From positions 744,001 to 808,000 of the forward strand of contig NZ_PDJL01000004.1 in NCBI RefSeq assembly GCF_002563795.1: DNA of 64,000 bases, read 5' to 3'. The notes below the pieces were generated by a model. It saw only the letters and a program-made list of their open reading frames with translations, was not told the DNA's origin and did no database searches. The translations under genes and the position numbers were made by a program. This document shows, in pieces, positions 7,761 through 17,635 of the stretch. Each line of letters begins with the position of its first letter. The stretch's first letter is position 1. The DNA comes from Vibrio sp. ES.051 (lineage in GTDB: Bacteria; Pseudomonadota; Gammaproteobacteria; Enterobacterales; Vibrionaceae).

Positions 7761-9440
7761 ATGACGTTTCAATCCCTACTGAAAAATCGCCTGACACCTT
7801 GGGCCACATTATTCGTACTCATCATTAGTATGGTGACCCCTTCTGTTGTTAGTGCCATTGAGATAAAGGATGCGCCCGAAATATCCGCTGCGGAAGCCTC
7901 AATTGATAACTTGAACCAAGATATTATTGACTTGTCCCAGAGCCTTTCACAGGCAAGTGGCGACGAGCGTGATGCACTTCAACTGCAACTATTCCAAAAA
8001 AATGAAGAGCTAAGAAACCAGCTAGAGGCTGCGATTCAGCATGGTTCGATTCCACGCGATAAGCTGATTACGCTGGTCAAAAAACAAGAAAATTACTCAG
8101 AGGACGCAACTGATTACTTATTGGAAAAAATTAAGAAAGTCGTTGAAAACCTAAATAATGCCAAAGAGGAAGAGAAGCTGGCTCTCATTAATGACTACCG
8201 AGAATTGCAGAATTATTTGGATGTGAGCTTCGATTCTAGTTGGCAAAATCTAGCGTGGTTAAAGGAGTTAGGGGTACAGAATGAGCGTGCTGAAATAGAG
8301 TTAAAAGACAAAATTGATAAACGAATGCGTTTATTGTCAGCCTCTACTGAGTACTTGAGTCAACAAAATGATGTTATTAGTTCGCAGCTGTCGTCTAGTC
8401 CGGATTCAGAGAAAACCTCGTTGCAACTCAATCAGCTTATTATTAAGCAAAGACTGAATATTGCGACAGAAAGTCTACGAAAACTCATATCGATAGGAGA
8501 TAAAATCGGCCTAGAAACATCAGAATATAAACGCCAGATTTTTGAGGTAACGGGCAATATCACGCATGACTTGCTTAATACCAAAGTGGTGTGGTCAATA
8601 CTTAGCCATTGGTCAAACTCGGCGGTTGACTGGTTTGCTGACAATGCGCCGCAGCATATTTTCCAGCTGTTTGTCTTTGCGCTGATTTTACTGATTGCTC
8701 GCGGGCTAGCGAAGTTAACGCGAACAGTAGTAAGTAAGGCAGTGGCCTCGAAGAATTTGAAGCTCTCACACTTAATGCAGGACTTTTTTATCGCTATGTC
8801 CGGTAAATTCGTGTGGGTGATTGGTATCATGGTCGGCCTGTCTCAAATAGGGTTAAATCTTGCGCCAATCTTAACTGGTTTCGGTATTGCTGGTGTCATC
8901 ATTGGTTTTGCGTTACAAGATACCTTGTCTAATTTTGCAGCGGGCATGATGCTCTTGATTTATCGTCCATTTGATGTGGGTGATTTTGTGTACGCAGGCG
9001 GTGTGGATGGCAAGGTCAGCCATATGAGTTTAGTGAACACCACCATTCGTACGTTTGATAACCAGATCATTATTGTACCGAACAGCAAAATTTGGGGAGA
9101 TGTAATCAAGAACGTAACTCATGAACGTATTCGCCGTGTGGATATGGTATTTGGTATTGGTTACGTTGATGACCTGTTAAAAGCAGAGTCGGTGCTGTCT
9201 GACATTGTAACTTCTCACCCTGCGGTGCTTCGTTCCCCTGAGCCGATGATCAAAGTGCATACCTTGAATACGTCTTCTGTCGACTTCATCGTTCGTCCTT
9301 GGGTTAAAACGGATGATTATTGGGATGTGTATTGGGATGTGACTAAAGAGGTGAAACTGCGTTTTGACCGCGAGGGCATTTCCATTCCTTTCCCACAACA
9401 AGATGTACATTTGCACATGGTAGAGAAGCGAGACGCTTAG
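7761..9440 (+). CDS. MscS family mechanosensitive channel with coiled-coil periplasmic N-terminus
   Basis: 559 aa. A signal peptide (cleavage probably after VVSA, about residue 32) is followed by some 240 residues of charged helical, coiled-coil-rich sequence, presumably periplasmic. Membrane helices lie around 299-320 and 345-370, then the pore helix TM3 with GFGIAGVIIGFALQDTLSNFAAG. The MscS beta domain (RPFDVGDFV, IRTFDNQIIIVPNSKIWG) and a mixed C-terminal domain follow. It should open under hypo-osmotic tension. It is longer than E. coli MscS (286 aa) and shorter than MscK. Monocistronic. Confidence 0.88.
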   Translation: MTFQSLLKNRLTPWATLFVLIISMVTPSVVSAIEIKDAPEISAAEASIDNLNQDIIDLSQSLSQASGDERDALQLQLFQKNEELRNQLEAAIQHGSIPRDKLITLVKKQENYSEDATDYLLEKIKKVVENLNNAKEEEKLALINDYRELQNYLDVSFDSSWQNLAWLKELGVQNERAEIELKDKIDKRMRLLSASTEYLSQQNDVISSQLSSSPDSEKTSLQLNQLIIKQRLNIATESLRKLISIGDKIGLETSEYKRQIFEVTGNITHDLLNTKVVWSILSHWSNSAVDWFADNAPQHIFQLFVFALILLIARGLAKLTRTVVSKAVASKNLKLSHLMQDFFIAMSGKFVWVIGIMVGLSQIGLNLAPILTGFGIAGVIIGFALQDTLSNFAAGMMLLIYRPFDVGDFVYAGGVDGKVSHMSLVNTTIRTFDNQIIIVPNSKIWGDVIKNVTHERIRRVDMVFGIGYVDDLLKAESVLSDIVTSHPAVLRSPEPMIKVHTLNTSSVDFIVRPWVKTDDYWDVYWDVTKEVKLRFDREGISIPFPQQDVHLHMVEKRDA

Positions 9441-9459
9441 CCAAGGAGCATACGAATGT

Positions 9460-9492
9460 AAAAAGGCGCTCTGTTGATAGAGTGTCTTTTTT
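9460..9492 (+). terminator. terminator after the MscS-like gene
   Basis: A 13-bp stem with two G-T pairs (AAAAAGGCGCTCT / AGAGTGTCTTTTT), ending in a T-run. Confidence 0.75.
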
Positions 9493-9670
9493 ATCCGTTA
9501 AGTAAGTCATATTTTATGGCTAAGTTTTCTTTACAGCTCAATACATTAGTTTTGCTAAAGTTCAAGTTATAATCGCGCAGTCCGATAAGAAAATGGGCCG
9601 AGGCGCTGCTATTAGTGATCGAAAGCTTTGATGTGTTTATGAGTTGTCTCGAATTCTACAATGCTGACGT

Positions 9671-10030
9671 TTAGGCAAGCGCAAGGATGATGCCACCAAC
9701 AGTCAGTGCGGCAGAAAGGTACTGTCCCGCAGAGTAAGAACCGTCTTCGTCTTCTTCAAGCTTAGTAGGATGCTCCATCCCAAGAGCACCGTGCGTAAAG
9801 GACTCGACTTTTTCACCGACCGACTTATTTTCTACTTTTACATGTTCACTCTCATGATCAATCTGCTGGAGGGCGGACAGCAGCGCTTTACCTTCAGGTG
9901 AAAGTGTCACTTTATTTCGCTCCATTTTAAGTGGCGAAGCGTTTGTCTTTTCTTGGGCGATATTGTCTTGAGTTGAAACTGTAGAACGATTGGCATGACT
10001 ATTAATAGAAGCGCTTCCTACTGGATTCAT
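9671..10030 (-). CDS. uncharacterised protein with C-terminal hydrophobic tail (119 aa)
   Basis: Start chosen at 10030 because AAGGAG lies 7 bases upstream; an in-frame ATG 33 bases earlier has no site. The protein is polar and low-complexity up to about residue 90, contains TLSPEGKALLSALQQI (a short SPEG-type helix seen in several Vibrio proteins), then an acidic stretch, and ends in a hydrophobic segment (GQYLSAALTVGGIILALA) that could be a tail anchor. No family recognised, and no operon partner. Confidence 0.6.
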   Translation of the reverse strand: MNPVGSASINSHANRSTVSTQDNIAQEKTNASPLKMERNKVTLSPEGKALLSALQQIDHESEHVKVENKSVGEKVESFTHGALGMEHPTKLEEDEDGSYSAGQYLSAALTVGGIILALA

Positions 10031-10247
10031 CGAATACTCCTTGGAACATCGACACTCATTCACTGAGTGCGGGTAAAAGCCGTTAAGTTAATATCGGCGG
10101 CAAAAAGTATTTCTAAAGCTATGTGAATAAAAAATAGGCTTGGTTTTGCCGCTTCCTATCTATTTGGCATAACTACTAGCAAAAAGCAGACCGTGGTTGT
10201 TGGGGGTTTAATGTGCCAAACGGTTCTGATGACGTAACCTTATGTGG

Positions 10248-11195
10248 CTATTTGCATTGAAGACGGCTGTTACGTTGCGAGAGGTGTTCGTACGCTGCCA
10301 TGCGGTTTGCATCTTGCACGTATCGCGCAGGTGGAGCCAGGACCTCTAGCTGATAATCTGAGCTATTTGATAACACGTTGGCCGTTGGGCTGATCACTAC
10401 CACCTTTAAGCTTGGGTTGCGGTTTAAGATTGATGCCGCCGTACCTAAACCACCTTCTGTGTGGAACTTTCCTGCCACGTGCATAACTTGTGTTCTAGGG
10501 TTGGTCGTGAGGTAGTTGACGATAGATTCTGCCATAGTCTCATCCCAAGTGATTTGAGCGGCGTATTGTCGCTCGGTTTGTTCTGGCTTACCGTGATGCA
10601 TTGATGCCATGAACTTCTCTTTATAAGGGCTGGTCTTTGTGTTGATTACTTTTGCGATAAAAGTACGCTCTTCAGGGTCTAGCTTGTTGGTGTAATCAAT
10701 GCCGTAACGACCAATACATCGAACGATATGCCTCGGTGCATTCGCTGCTATCACTGGAAGGTTTGTTTGCTTGGCAAATTCTATTAAAGGGCGATAATCG
10801 CTTTCGTAGTTTGGCCAAGCATTGGCTTGCTTGATCAAAGGTTGCTCACCAATTTCCCCTTTGAGATAAGAATCGAGAACGTTTTGTTTGTCGCGAGTAA
10901 ACTGTTCCATCGACAGTGCAAGTGAGCGCTTGCCAAAAGAAAGCTGCTTGAGCATATCCGTTTGGAAGTGATGAATACCAGCATGAGTGTGCCATTCGCC
11001 AATCAGGATCACATCGGCTTGCAGTAACTCAATTGGCAAGTTGTTTATAGCGAGGTATTCACCAGAAGGTGAGTGTAATTGGTAGTCGTAAAAGCTCGTG
11101 ACATCGGTTGGGATCAGCTCAGACTCGGTTGGCATATGAGCAGCACAACCAGTGAGTAAGCTTGCAAAGAGAGAGCTCAAAGTAGAAAAGCGCAT
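10248..11195 (-). CDS. ChaN family haem-binding lipoprotein
   Basis: 315 aa. A lipoprotein signal with lipobox LLTGC (Cys at about 17). The ChaN/DUF399 fold signature follows: VILIGEWHTHAGIHHFQ near residue 60, then YRPLIEFAKQ and IAANAPRHIVR, with VMHVAGKFHTEGGLG near the C-terminus. Known members bind haem as dimers at the outer membrane and are often iron regulated; no iron box was identified here. Monocistronic. Confidence 0.85.
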   Translation of the reverse strand: MRFSTLSSLFASLLTGCAAHMPTESELIPTDVTSFYDYQLHSPSGEYLAINNLPIELLQADVILIGEWHTHAGIHHFQTDMLKQLSFGKRSLALSMEQFTRDKQNVLDSYLKGEIGEQPLIKQANAWPNYESDYRPLIEFAKQTNLPVIAANAPRHIVRCIGRYGIDYTNKLDPEERTFIAKVINTKTSPYKEKFMASMHHGKPEQTERQYAAQITWDETMAESIVNYLTTNPRTQVMHVAGKFHTEGGLGTAASILNRNPSLKVVVISPTANVLSNSSDYQLEVLAPPARYVQDANRMAAYEHLSQRNSRLQCK

Positions 11196-11292
11196 TGAAA
11201 AGCCTCCAAAAATGCCGAGTAATATTAAAAGAGGCTAAGCAGTGAATCAATGTAAGTGGGATTACTTACGTTTACGTTTTTCGATTCTTTTA

Positions 11293-12117
11293 CTATAGGG
11301 ACTTTTTGCGATAAACATGCAGCATAAAGTCTGCCTCACATTGAAACAGTGTAGTGGATTTTAGTTCTTCACGAAGTTCGTCAGTTGCTTTCCATGCGAA
11401 CGGTGTCATTTGCAATAAATCGAATGCTGCGCCGTCTTTTAAATCCATCACATAGTTAAGCTTTTTCTGGTGTTCTAACCTATAGCCTTCAATGCTTTCA
11501 GGCTCTTCACTGTGGAGTCGAACGTCTTGGTAAATGCGTTCCCGTAGTTGATATAAATGGCGACCCGCGGGCGTTACGGTGAGGATCACACCGTTCTCTC
11601 TAACAACGCGTTGTAGCTCTGCTGCTTTACATGGTGCGTAAATACGTACGATGGCATCAAGCGATTCATCGGCGAAAGGAAGCCGGTGGCTGGAGGCTAC
11701 GCTAAAGTGGCAATGCGTGTAACGTTTTGCTGCATAGCGGATAGCGACTTTTGAAATATCCAAACCGTATACTGCCGCATTGTCCGATTGCTTCTGCATC
11801 ACTTTTTGGATTTGATCTGTGTAATAGCCCTCACCACAACCAATATCCAATACTTGATGAGCGGTACCTTGTGTATAGTTGGCACACAGCTGCGCAATCT
11901 CTTGGCGCATTGGATCGTAGTAATTGCCCTCAAGAAATCGACGACGAGCTTGCATCATGTCTTGGTTATCACCTGGATCTTTGGAGCGTTTATGGTGTGC
12001 TGGCATCAAATTGACATAACCTTCTTTGGCTAGGTCGAATTGATGGTTTTTTTCACACTTGAACATTTTTTCTTTTAACGCAAGAGGCTGATGACATAAA
12101 GGACATTGATAGTTCAT
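11293..12117 (-). CDS. rlmA: 23S rRNA (guanine(745)-N1)-methyltransferase
   Basis: 274 aa from ATG 12117; a longer frame begins ten codons earlier, but MNYQCPLCHQPL matches the family start and gives the length of E. coli RlmA (269). The N-terminal zinc ribbon has CPLC and a C...H pair; the SAM-binding motif VLDIGCGEGYYT lies near residue 95. It methylates G745 in helix 35 of 23S rRNA. Confidence 0.92.
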   Translation of the reverse strand: MNYQCPLCHQPLALKEKMFKCEKNHQFDLAKEGYVNLMPAHHKRSKDPGDNQDMMQARRRFLEGNYYDPMRQEIAQLCANYTQGTAHQVLDIGCGEGYYTDQIQKVMQKQSDNAAVYGLDISKVAIRYAAKRYTHCHFSVASSHRLPFADESLDAIVRIYAPCKAAELQRVVRENGVILTVTPAGRHLYQLRERIYQDVRLHSEEPESIEGYRLEHQKKLNYVMDLKDGAAFDLLQMTPFAWKATDELREELKSTTLFQCEADFMLHVYRKKSL

Positions 12118-12173
12118 GGTGATCTCGAACAGAAAGTAGGGCGGCAAATTCTATCAAAAACAGTGACCCTAAG

Positions 12174-12204
12174 TGAAATAAAAGAGCCGATATCTGCGGC
12201 TCTT
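12174..12204 (-). terminator. terminator after the mutarotase gene
   Basis: On the minus strand, AAGAGCCG pairs with CGGCTCTT across a seven-base loop, followed by TTATTTC. Confidence 0.65.
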
Positions 12205-12215
12205 CATTAGGGGGA

Positions 12216-13100
12216 TTAAAGTGCCGAAATTACAGTAACCAGTTCGTAGCTTTTGCCCGGTTGCAGGGTTTTACCTTGTTCTAAGGTTGGAGCATGCAGT
12301 GCTGATTCTACACACAGCATCGTTTTATAACCGTTATCAGCCATATCACCCATTGACTGTGCACCTTCAGCCCAAGGGTTCCATAGTACTGCCGAGTTAT
12401 GACCGTAATTTTTTACACTCAAGGTTCGATGTAATACTGGGTCGTTCACCAAGATTTGCGGTTCTGGTTGGGTATAAACACGGTCGATAGTGTCAGTCAG
12501 TTGAAGTAAATCGCCGCCTTGACACACTTCACCAGCCTTCAGGTTATCGATGTGCTCAGTGCCCATGCCTGTGGTTTGGGCTTGCCTAATGTCACCCACG
12601 TTTAAATAAGAGTGTAACGCGCCAGAGAAGGTCCAAGGTTCATCATCAATATTCGCGATTTTAAGTGTGACTTTTAGTTCATCACTTATTTCTACTACAA
12701 GGCGAGCATCAAACATATGAGGCCAGATGGCGTGAGTTTCTTCCGTCGGGAACAGAGCAAGTTCGACAATCACACCATTGTCATTTTCCCGATGTTCAAT
12801 CAGTTCCCATTCAAAGGTGCGTGCAAAGCCATGAGCGGGAGCGGCAATACGGCCAAACCAAGGCCAACAAACGGGGATACCACCACGAAGTGCTGTTTTA
12901 CCATCAAAAACCGCTTTTTCGCTCATCCAAATTAGATCTTCTTGACCTTCAGGTGAGAACGAGACGACATGACCGCCATGCAGAGCGATGCCGGCTGTTG
13001 CTTTCTCGTGAATAACACGAACTATTTTTATTTGGTTGATTTCTACAATAGTAACGTTATCGGAAAGAACGGTGAGGGCTGGGAGAGTTTTTAAATCCAT
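12216..13100 (-). CDS. yeaD: D-hexose-6-phosphate mutarotase
   Basis: 294 aa from ATG 13100 (AGGAAA upstream), identical in length to E. coli YeaD; an upstream extension in the same frame is not family-like. It is an aldose-1-epimerase fold with GGIPVCWPWFGR, HGFAR and a SALHAPT C-terminal motif. It interconverts alpha and beta glucose-6-phosphate. It lies downstream of gapA as in other gammaproteobacteria, but a terminator separates them. Confidence 0.92.
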   Translation of the reverse strand: MDLKTLPALTVLSDNVTIVEINQIKIVRVIHEKATAGIALHGGHVVSFSPEGQEDLIWMSEKAVFDGKTALRGGIPVCWPWFGRIAAPAHGFARTFEWELIEHRENDNGVIVELALFPTEETHAIWPHMFDARLVVEISDELKVTLKIANIDDEPWTFSGALHSYLNVGDIRQAQTTGMGTEHIDNLKAGEVCQGGDLLQLTDTIDRVYTQPEPQILVNDPVLHRTLSVKNYGHNSAVLWNPWAEGAQSMGDMADNGYKTMLCVESALHAPTLEQGKTLQPGKSYELVTVISAL

Positions 13101-13193
13101 GTGCTGTTTCCTATGGCCAAGTAGAGATGAAATTTCGACACATCTCTCGGTTGTCGTGAGAGTCAGCCGAACGTTTTCATCAAATTCCAGATA

Positions 13194-13222
13194 CAAAAAA
13201 GGCGACTCTATGGTCGCCTTTT
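13194..13222 (-). terminator. terminator after gapA
   Basis: Stem GGCGAC / GTCGCC flanked by an A-run and a T-run, so it can work in both directions; it serves gapA on the minus strand. Confidence 0.8.
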
Positions 13223-13281
13223 ATTCAAATCTTATGCTTCAAACACAAGCTTCGCTAAACGCTTTTTTCAAAGCTAAGTAA

Positions 13282-14343
<1,062 letters not shown>

Positions 14344-14356
14344 TCATCTGCAACAG

Positions 14357-14385
14357 ATAATCGGACTTAACTTGTTTAAAGTCAA
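14357..14385 (-). promoter_or_regulatory. probable sigma-70 promoter of gapA
   Basis: On the minus strand, TTGACT and GATTAT are separated by exactly 17 bases, about 80 bases ahead of the gapA ATG. An A/T-flanked GCG-GAC-GC hairpin lies just upstream of the -35. Confidence 0.6.
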
Positions 14386-14614
14386 AAAAAAGCGACGCTT
14401 TTTTTAACAATTCTTAGCAAATGTGTGTTTTTTAAACTTTCAACTGATTTATCTATAGCCCAGTTGGCGTAGTATAACTTGTAAGAGAAGTGCTCGTATT
14501 AAATTAATTACGCATGGTGTGCTAGTGAGAAAGTATGTGCTACAACTATTACGAGAAGCAAGTTTTTTACTAAAAAAGTCAATGCTAGAAAGAGTAAAGA
14601 AGGAACGGAAAGTC

Positions 14615-15022
14615 GTGGAACAAAGTGGGAAGAAAGTCACAAAGTCCGATGAGCAGTGGCGTGAGCAACTATCTGATGAAGAGTTTCGTGTCTGCCGAGA
14701 GCAAGGTACAGAGCCGCCGTTCAGCGGCAAGTTGCTGCATAATAAAGAAACGGGCGTGTATGCCTGCACCTGTTGTAATACTCCTCTGTTTGTCTCTGAT
14801 AACAAGTATGACTCTGGATGTGGGTGGCCGAGTTTTGATGCGCCTGTCAATGACAATGCGGTGCGTTATTTGGAGGATTTCAGTCACGGGATGGTCCGTA
14901 CGGAGATTCGCTGCGCGACATGTGATAGCCATTTAGGGCATGTTTTTGAAGATGGACCACAATCCACAGGTGAGCGTTATTGTATTAATTCAGTGTCGTT
15001 AATTTTCAACAAATCTGGGTAA
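14615..15022 (+). CDS. msrB: peptide-methionine (R)-S-oxide reductase MsrB
   Basis: Reduces methionine-R-sulfoxide residues. It shows [10 protein letters not shown], a zinc site from C51/C54 and C100/C103 (counting from GTG 14615), CGWPSF and the catalytic GERYCINS with C123. Start is uncertain: GTG 14615 follows AAGGA by about 10 bases and gives 135 aa, close to E. coli (137); ATG 14582 would add 11 residues and a GTG at 14519 would add 32 residues of non-family sequence. Confidence 0.93.
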   Translation: MEQSGKKVTKSDEQWREQLSDEEFRVCREQGTEPPFSGKLLHNKETGVYACTCCNTPLFVSDNKYDSGCGWPSFDAPVNDNAVRYLEDFSHGMVRTEIRCATCDSHLGHVFEDGPQSTGERYCINSVSLIFNKSG

Positions 15023-15103
15023 TAAAGACCAAATTGAGCATCAGAGTGTTTTATCCTTTCACAAAGTGCTTGCTAGGTAGAACATTTAGAACTGAAATTG
15101 AGC

Positions 15104-15136
15104 CAAAAAAATTCCCACATTCAGTGGGAACTTTTT
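15104..15136. terminator. bidirectional terminator between msrB and the DUF2989 gene
   Basis: Stem TTCCCAC / GTGGGAA with A-run before and CTTTTT after; it can end transcription from both convergent genes. Confidence 0.75.
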
Positions 15137-15956
15137 ACATCTCTTGGGGAATCATTGCGGGAGAATAGTTGCCGTTTTCAATGGCTTTCGCGATCGATTC
15201 CGCTACATCGTCTAACCGTTGATATTGATTGGGATCCTCAAAATTAAACATTCGCTTCAGCTGTTTTTGTCCTGCCAGTGGCACATCAAATCTTTTCGCG
15301 ACCATTGCCCATAAGTACGCATGCTCTTTCTTTCCAAGTCCTTGGTAGATACTCGCCATAGATTTAAGAATGACAGAGTTTACGTTGTCTTGATTCGATA
15401 AAGACAGCGCATTGTTTAACAGCGTCAGCGTTTTTTGGGCGTCCCGGTTAGTATAAAAAGTGGCTAAGGCATACTGCATCTCAGCCGTTTCTAGCTTCGG
15501 TGAACCTTCCATTTGTAAAAACTCACGGCGCGCTTGGGTATCACCGGTTTGAGACCAGAGAAAGTATAAAGTGGCTGGATTATCTGAGTCTTGGAGTTCA
15601 TCCACAATACGATCCAGCTCGTCAATGCTATGCACTAAAGCATTAAAACGTTGTCTTTTTAGGGCGCTTTGATCGATAGGCGTAATCTGAGAAGCAAGCT
15701 CTAAGCACTTTCGATACTCGGCAACTAAGCCGTATTCGGTGATTTGGTTTGCTTCTGATGGATGTTTAAATTGTTCAAACCGATGCCAGACTAAGTCTGT
15801 TCGTGGTATTCGACACTGTCCGTCATCCATATTGAGGTATTCGCAACGTAGCTGCGGTGTTTTATTGCACAACTCTTCTGTTGTCACGTTACCTTCAAGG
15901 CAGCCTGTTAGTGTGAGGCTGGCGAGGCCTGTAAGTAACCAGTATGTTGTTTTCAT
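15135..15956 (-). CDS. DUF2989 lipoprotein
   Basis: 273 aa. Lipobox TLTGC at about residue 19. The remainder is helical with TPR-like character (AEMQYALATFYTNRDAQKTL, SMASIYQGLGKKEHAYLWAMVAKRF), a C-rich N-terminal part (LCNKTPQLRCEYLN, GQCRIPRTD) and a conserved middle. This matches the DUF2989 family of Vibrio/Shewanella lipoproteins. Function unknown; probably periplasmic, membrane-anchored. Confidence 0.75.
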   Translation of the reverse strand: MKTTYWLLTGLASLTLTGCLEGNVTTEELCNKTPQLRCEYLNMDDGQCRIPRTDLVWHRFEQFKHPSEANQITEYGLVAEYRKCLELASQITPIDQSALKRQRFNALVHSIDELDRIVDELQDSDNPATLYFLWSQTGDTQARREFLQMEGSPKLETAEMQYALATFYTNRDAQKTLTLLNNALSLSNQDNVNSVILKSMASIYQGLGKKEHAYLWAMVAKRFDVPLAGQKQLKRMFNFEDPNQYQRLDDVAESIAKAIENGNYSPAMIPQEM

Positions 15957-16057
15957 GGTTTTGCTTGTGATCTGTTACACCAATTGATTTTCGTGTTCTT
16001 GACTCAGTTTGTGAACCCGTTATGTTCTGTGAATAAAATGTAATAAGAAGGTACATT

Positions 16058-16342
16058 ATGAACGCAGAACAACTATTAAAAGCGATGACTCCAGAAGTTT
16101 ATAATCGTCTGGTCTATGCAGTCGAGACGGGAAGATGGCCTGAGGGTACAACACTTTCTAGAGAGCAGCGAGATTCATGTATGCAAGCTGTGATGTTGTA
16201 TCAATCAAAACATAATACCGATGCTCAACACATGAGCGTTGCAGCGGGTGGTGAAATCAGTTTTAAATCTAAACAAGAGCTTAAAACGCAGTTCAGTGCA
16301 GAAGCAAACGATATTGTACGTGTGAATCCAAATATTGATTGA
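16058..16342 (+). CDS. yeaC: YeaC family protein (DUF1315)
   Basis: 94 aa. The N-terminal MTPEVYNRLVYAVETGRWPEG and the central REQRDSCMQAVMLYQ are the DUF1315/YeaC signature. Cytosolic, no known activity. In E. coli yeaC lies near msrB and gapA, and the same neighbourhood is kept here. RBS AGAAGG upstream; terminator behind. Confidence 0.88.
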   Translation: MNAEQLLKAMTPEVYNRLVYAVETGRWPEGTTLSREQRDSCMQAVMLYQSKHNTDAQHMSVAAGGEISFKSKQELKTQFSAEANDIVRVNPNID

Positions 16343-16393
16343 TGACGTGTTATATCCGCGACATTGATTGTCGTTAAAGTGTCACCGTTAAAG

Positions 16394-16440
16394 AAAAAGG
16401 TCCATCGTGGCTTTCCGAGAAAGGAACGATGGACCTTTTT
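16394..16440. terminator. bidirectional terminator between yeaC and ansA
   Basis: A 15-bp perfect stem (AAAAAGGTCCATCGT / ACGATGGACCTTTTT), long loop, T-rich on both strands. Confidence 0.85.
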
Positions 16441-16460
16441 AGGTTTTATGCGAATCCTTG

Positions 16461-17474
16461 TTATAGGCTCATTTCGCCACGCTGTACTTGTTGCATTTTC
16501 TCTTTCACTTCTTCGTAAGTGAGGTTTTGACTCAGAAGATAATGCAGTTTTGCTAGCGCCGCCTCAGGAGTCATGTCAAAGCCACTGATTACGCCCGAAT
16601 CAGCCAAAGCACAACCAGTCGCATAGCCACCCATGTTGACTTTTCCTGCTAAACATTGCGTCAGGTTGACGACAATAACACCGCGCTCTGACGCTTCTTT
16701 AAGGTGACCAAGTAGCTCTGGGTTTTGTGGTGCATTACCTACGCCAAAAGTCAGTAGAATCATCGCATTAACGGGTTGACGAAGCGTGTTTCGGATAACT
16801 TCATGCGAGATGCCCGGGTACATCGTAATGACACCGATTGGTTGTGGGGTAATCTTGTGTACTTTGAATTCACCTTCAGGTTGTGCGCCGACGGTCACGG
16901 TATTGCTTACTTGAATGTTAATACCGGCTTCTAGGAGTGGCGGGAGGTTTGGTGATGTGAAGGCATTGAAGCCGTCCGCATGAGACTTAGTACTGCGGTT
17001 ACCACGCATCAACTGGTTGTTGAAGAATAATGTTACTTCATTAATCGGGTAGTTAGCCGCAATATGCAGAGCATTCAATAAGTTTGCCTGGCCATCAGAA
17101 CGCAATTCTGCCAATGGGATTTGTGAGCCAGTTACAATTACTGGTTTGCCAAGGTTTTCAAGCATGAAAGACAGTGCTGACGCAGTGTAGGCCATAGTGT
17201 CAGTGCCGTGCAGAATCACGAAACCATCGTATTTTTCATAGTTGTCGCGGATATCATTCGCAATCTGTAGCCAGTCTTCAGGTGTCATGTCTGATGAGTC
17301 AATCAGTGGCTCGTATTCATGGATAGTATAGTTCGGCATCTCTGAGCGGTGGAACTCCGGCATGCTCGCTAATTGTTTTTCCATAAAGCCAGCGATAGGC
17401 ACATAACCATGATCCGATTTTTGCATACCGATGGTCCCACCGGTGTAAGCAATGTAGATGTGTTTTCTAGTCAT
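16461..17474 (-). CDS. ansA: type I (cytosolic) L-asparaginase
   Basis: 337 aa, no signal peptide. Catalytic threonine loops YTGGTIGM near residue 12 and HGTDTMAYTASAL near 90, plus GSQIPL and the C-terminal TQCLAGKVNMGGYA. Hydrolyses asparagine to aspartate and ammonia in the cytosol. Downstream of sppA on the same strand, as in E. coli, although a hairpin terminator separates them. Confidence 0.95.
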   Translation of the reverse strand: MTRKHIYIAYTGGTIGMQKSDHGYVPIAGFMEKQLASMPEFHRSEMPNYTIHEYEPLIDSSDMTPEDWLQIANDIRDNYEKYDGFVILHGTDTMAYTASALSFMLENLGKPVIVTGSQIPLAELRSDGQANLLNALHIAANYPINEVTLFFNNQLMRGNRSTKSHADGFNAFTSPNLPPLLEAGINIQVSNTVTVGAQPEGEFKVHKITPQPIGVITMYPGISHEVIRNTLRQPVNAMILLTFGVGNAPQNPELLGHLKEASERGVIVVNLTQCLAGKVNMGGYATGCALADSGVISGFDMTPEAALAKLHYLLSQNLTYEEVKEKMQQVQRGEMSL

Positions 17475-17569
17475 CGTTCAATTTTTCTTTCATGTAGGGG
17501 AACAGGGAACGGGATTATATACCCAAATAACCTTGAGATGCGAGGCAGAGGAATGAGTCGATAACGCAA

Positions 17570-17600
17570 TAAAAAGAGGCATCTCACAACAAGATGCCTC
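17570..17600 (-). terminator. terminator after sppA
   Basis: A 9-bp stem GAGGCATCT / AGATGCCTC; minus-strand T-run of five. Confidence 0.75.
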
Positions 17601-17635
17601 AATGCACGATTTAAAGATTTATCGCGATTGAACGT

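Noticed and set aside
11751..12033. Plus-strand open frames of 81-87 codons opposite rlmA
   Set aside because: They mirror a well-supported methyltransferase gene and have no ribosome site or recognisable protein features.
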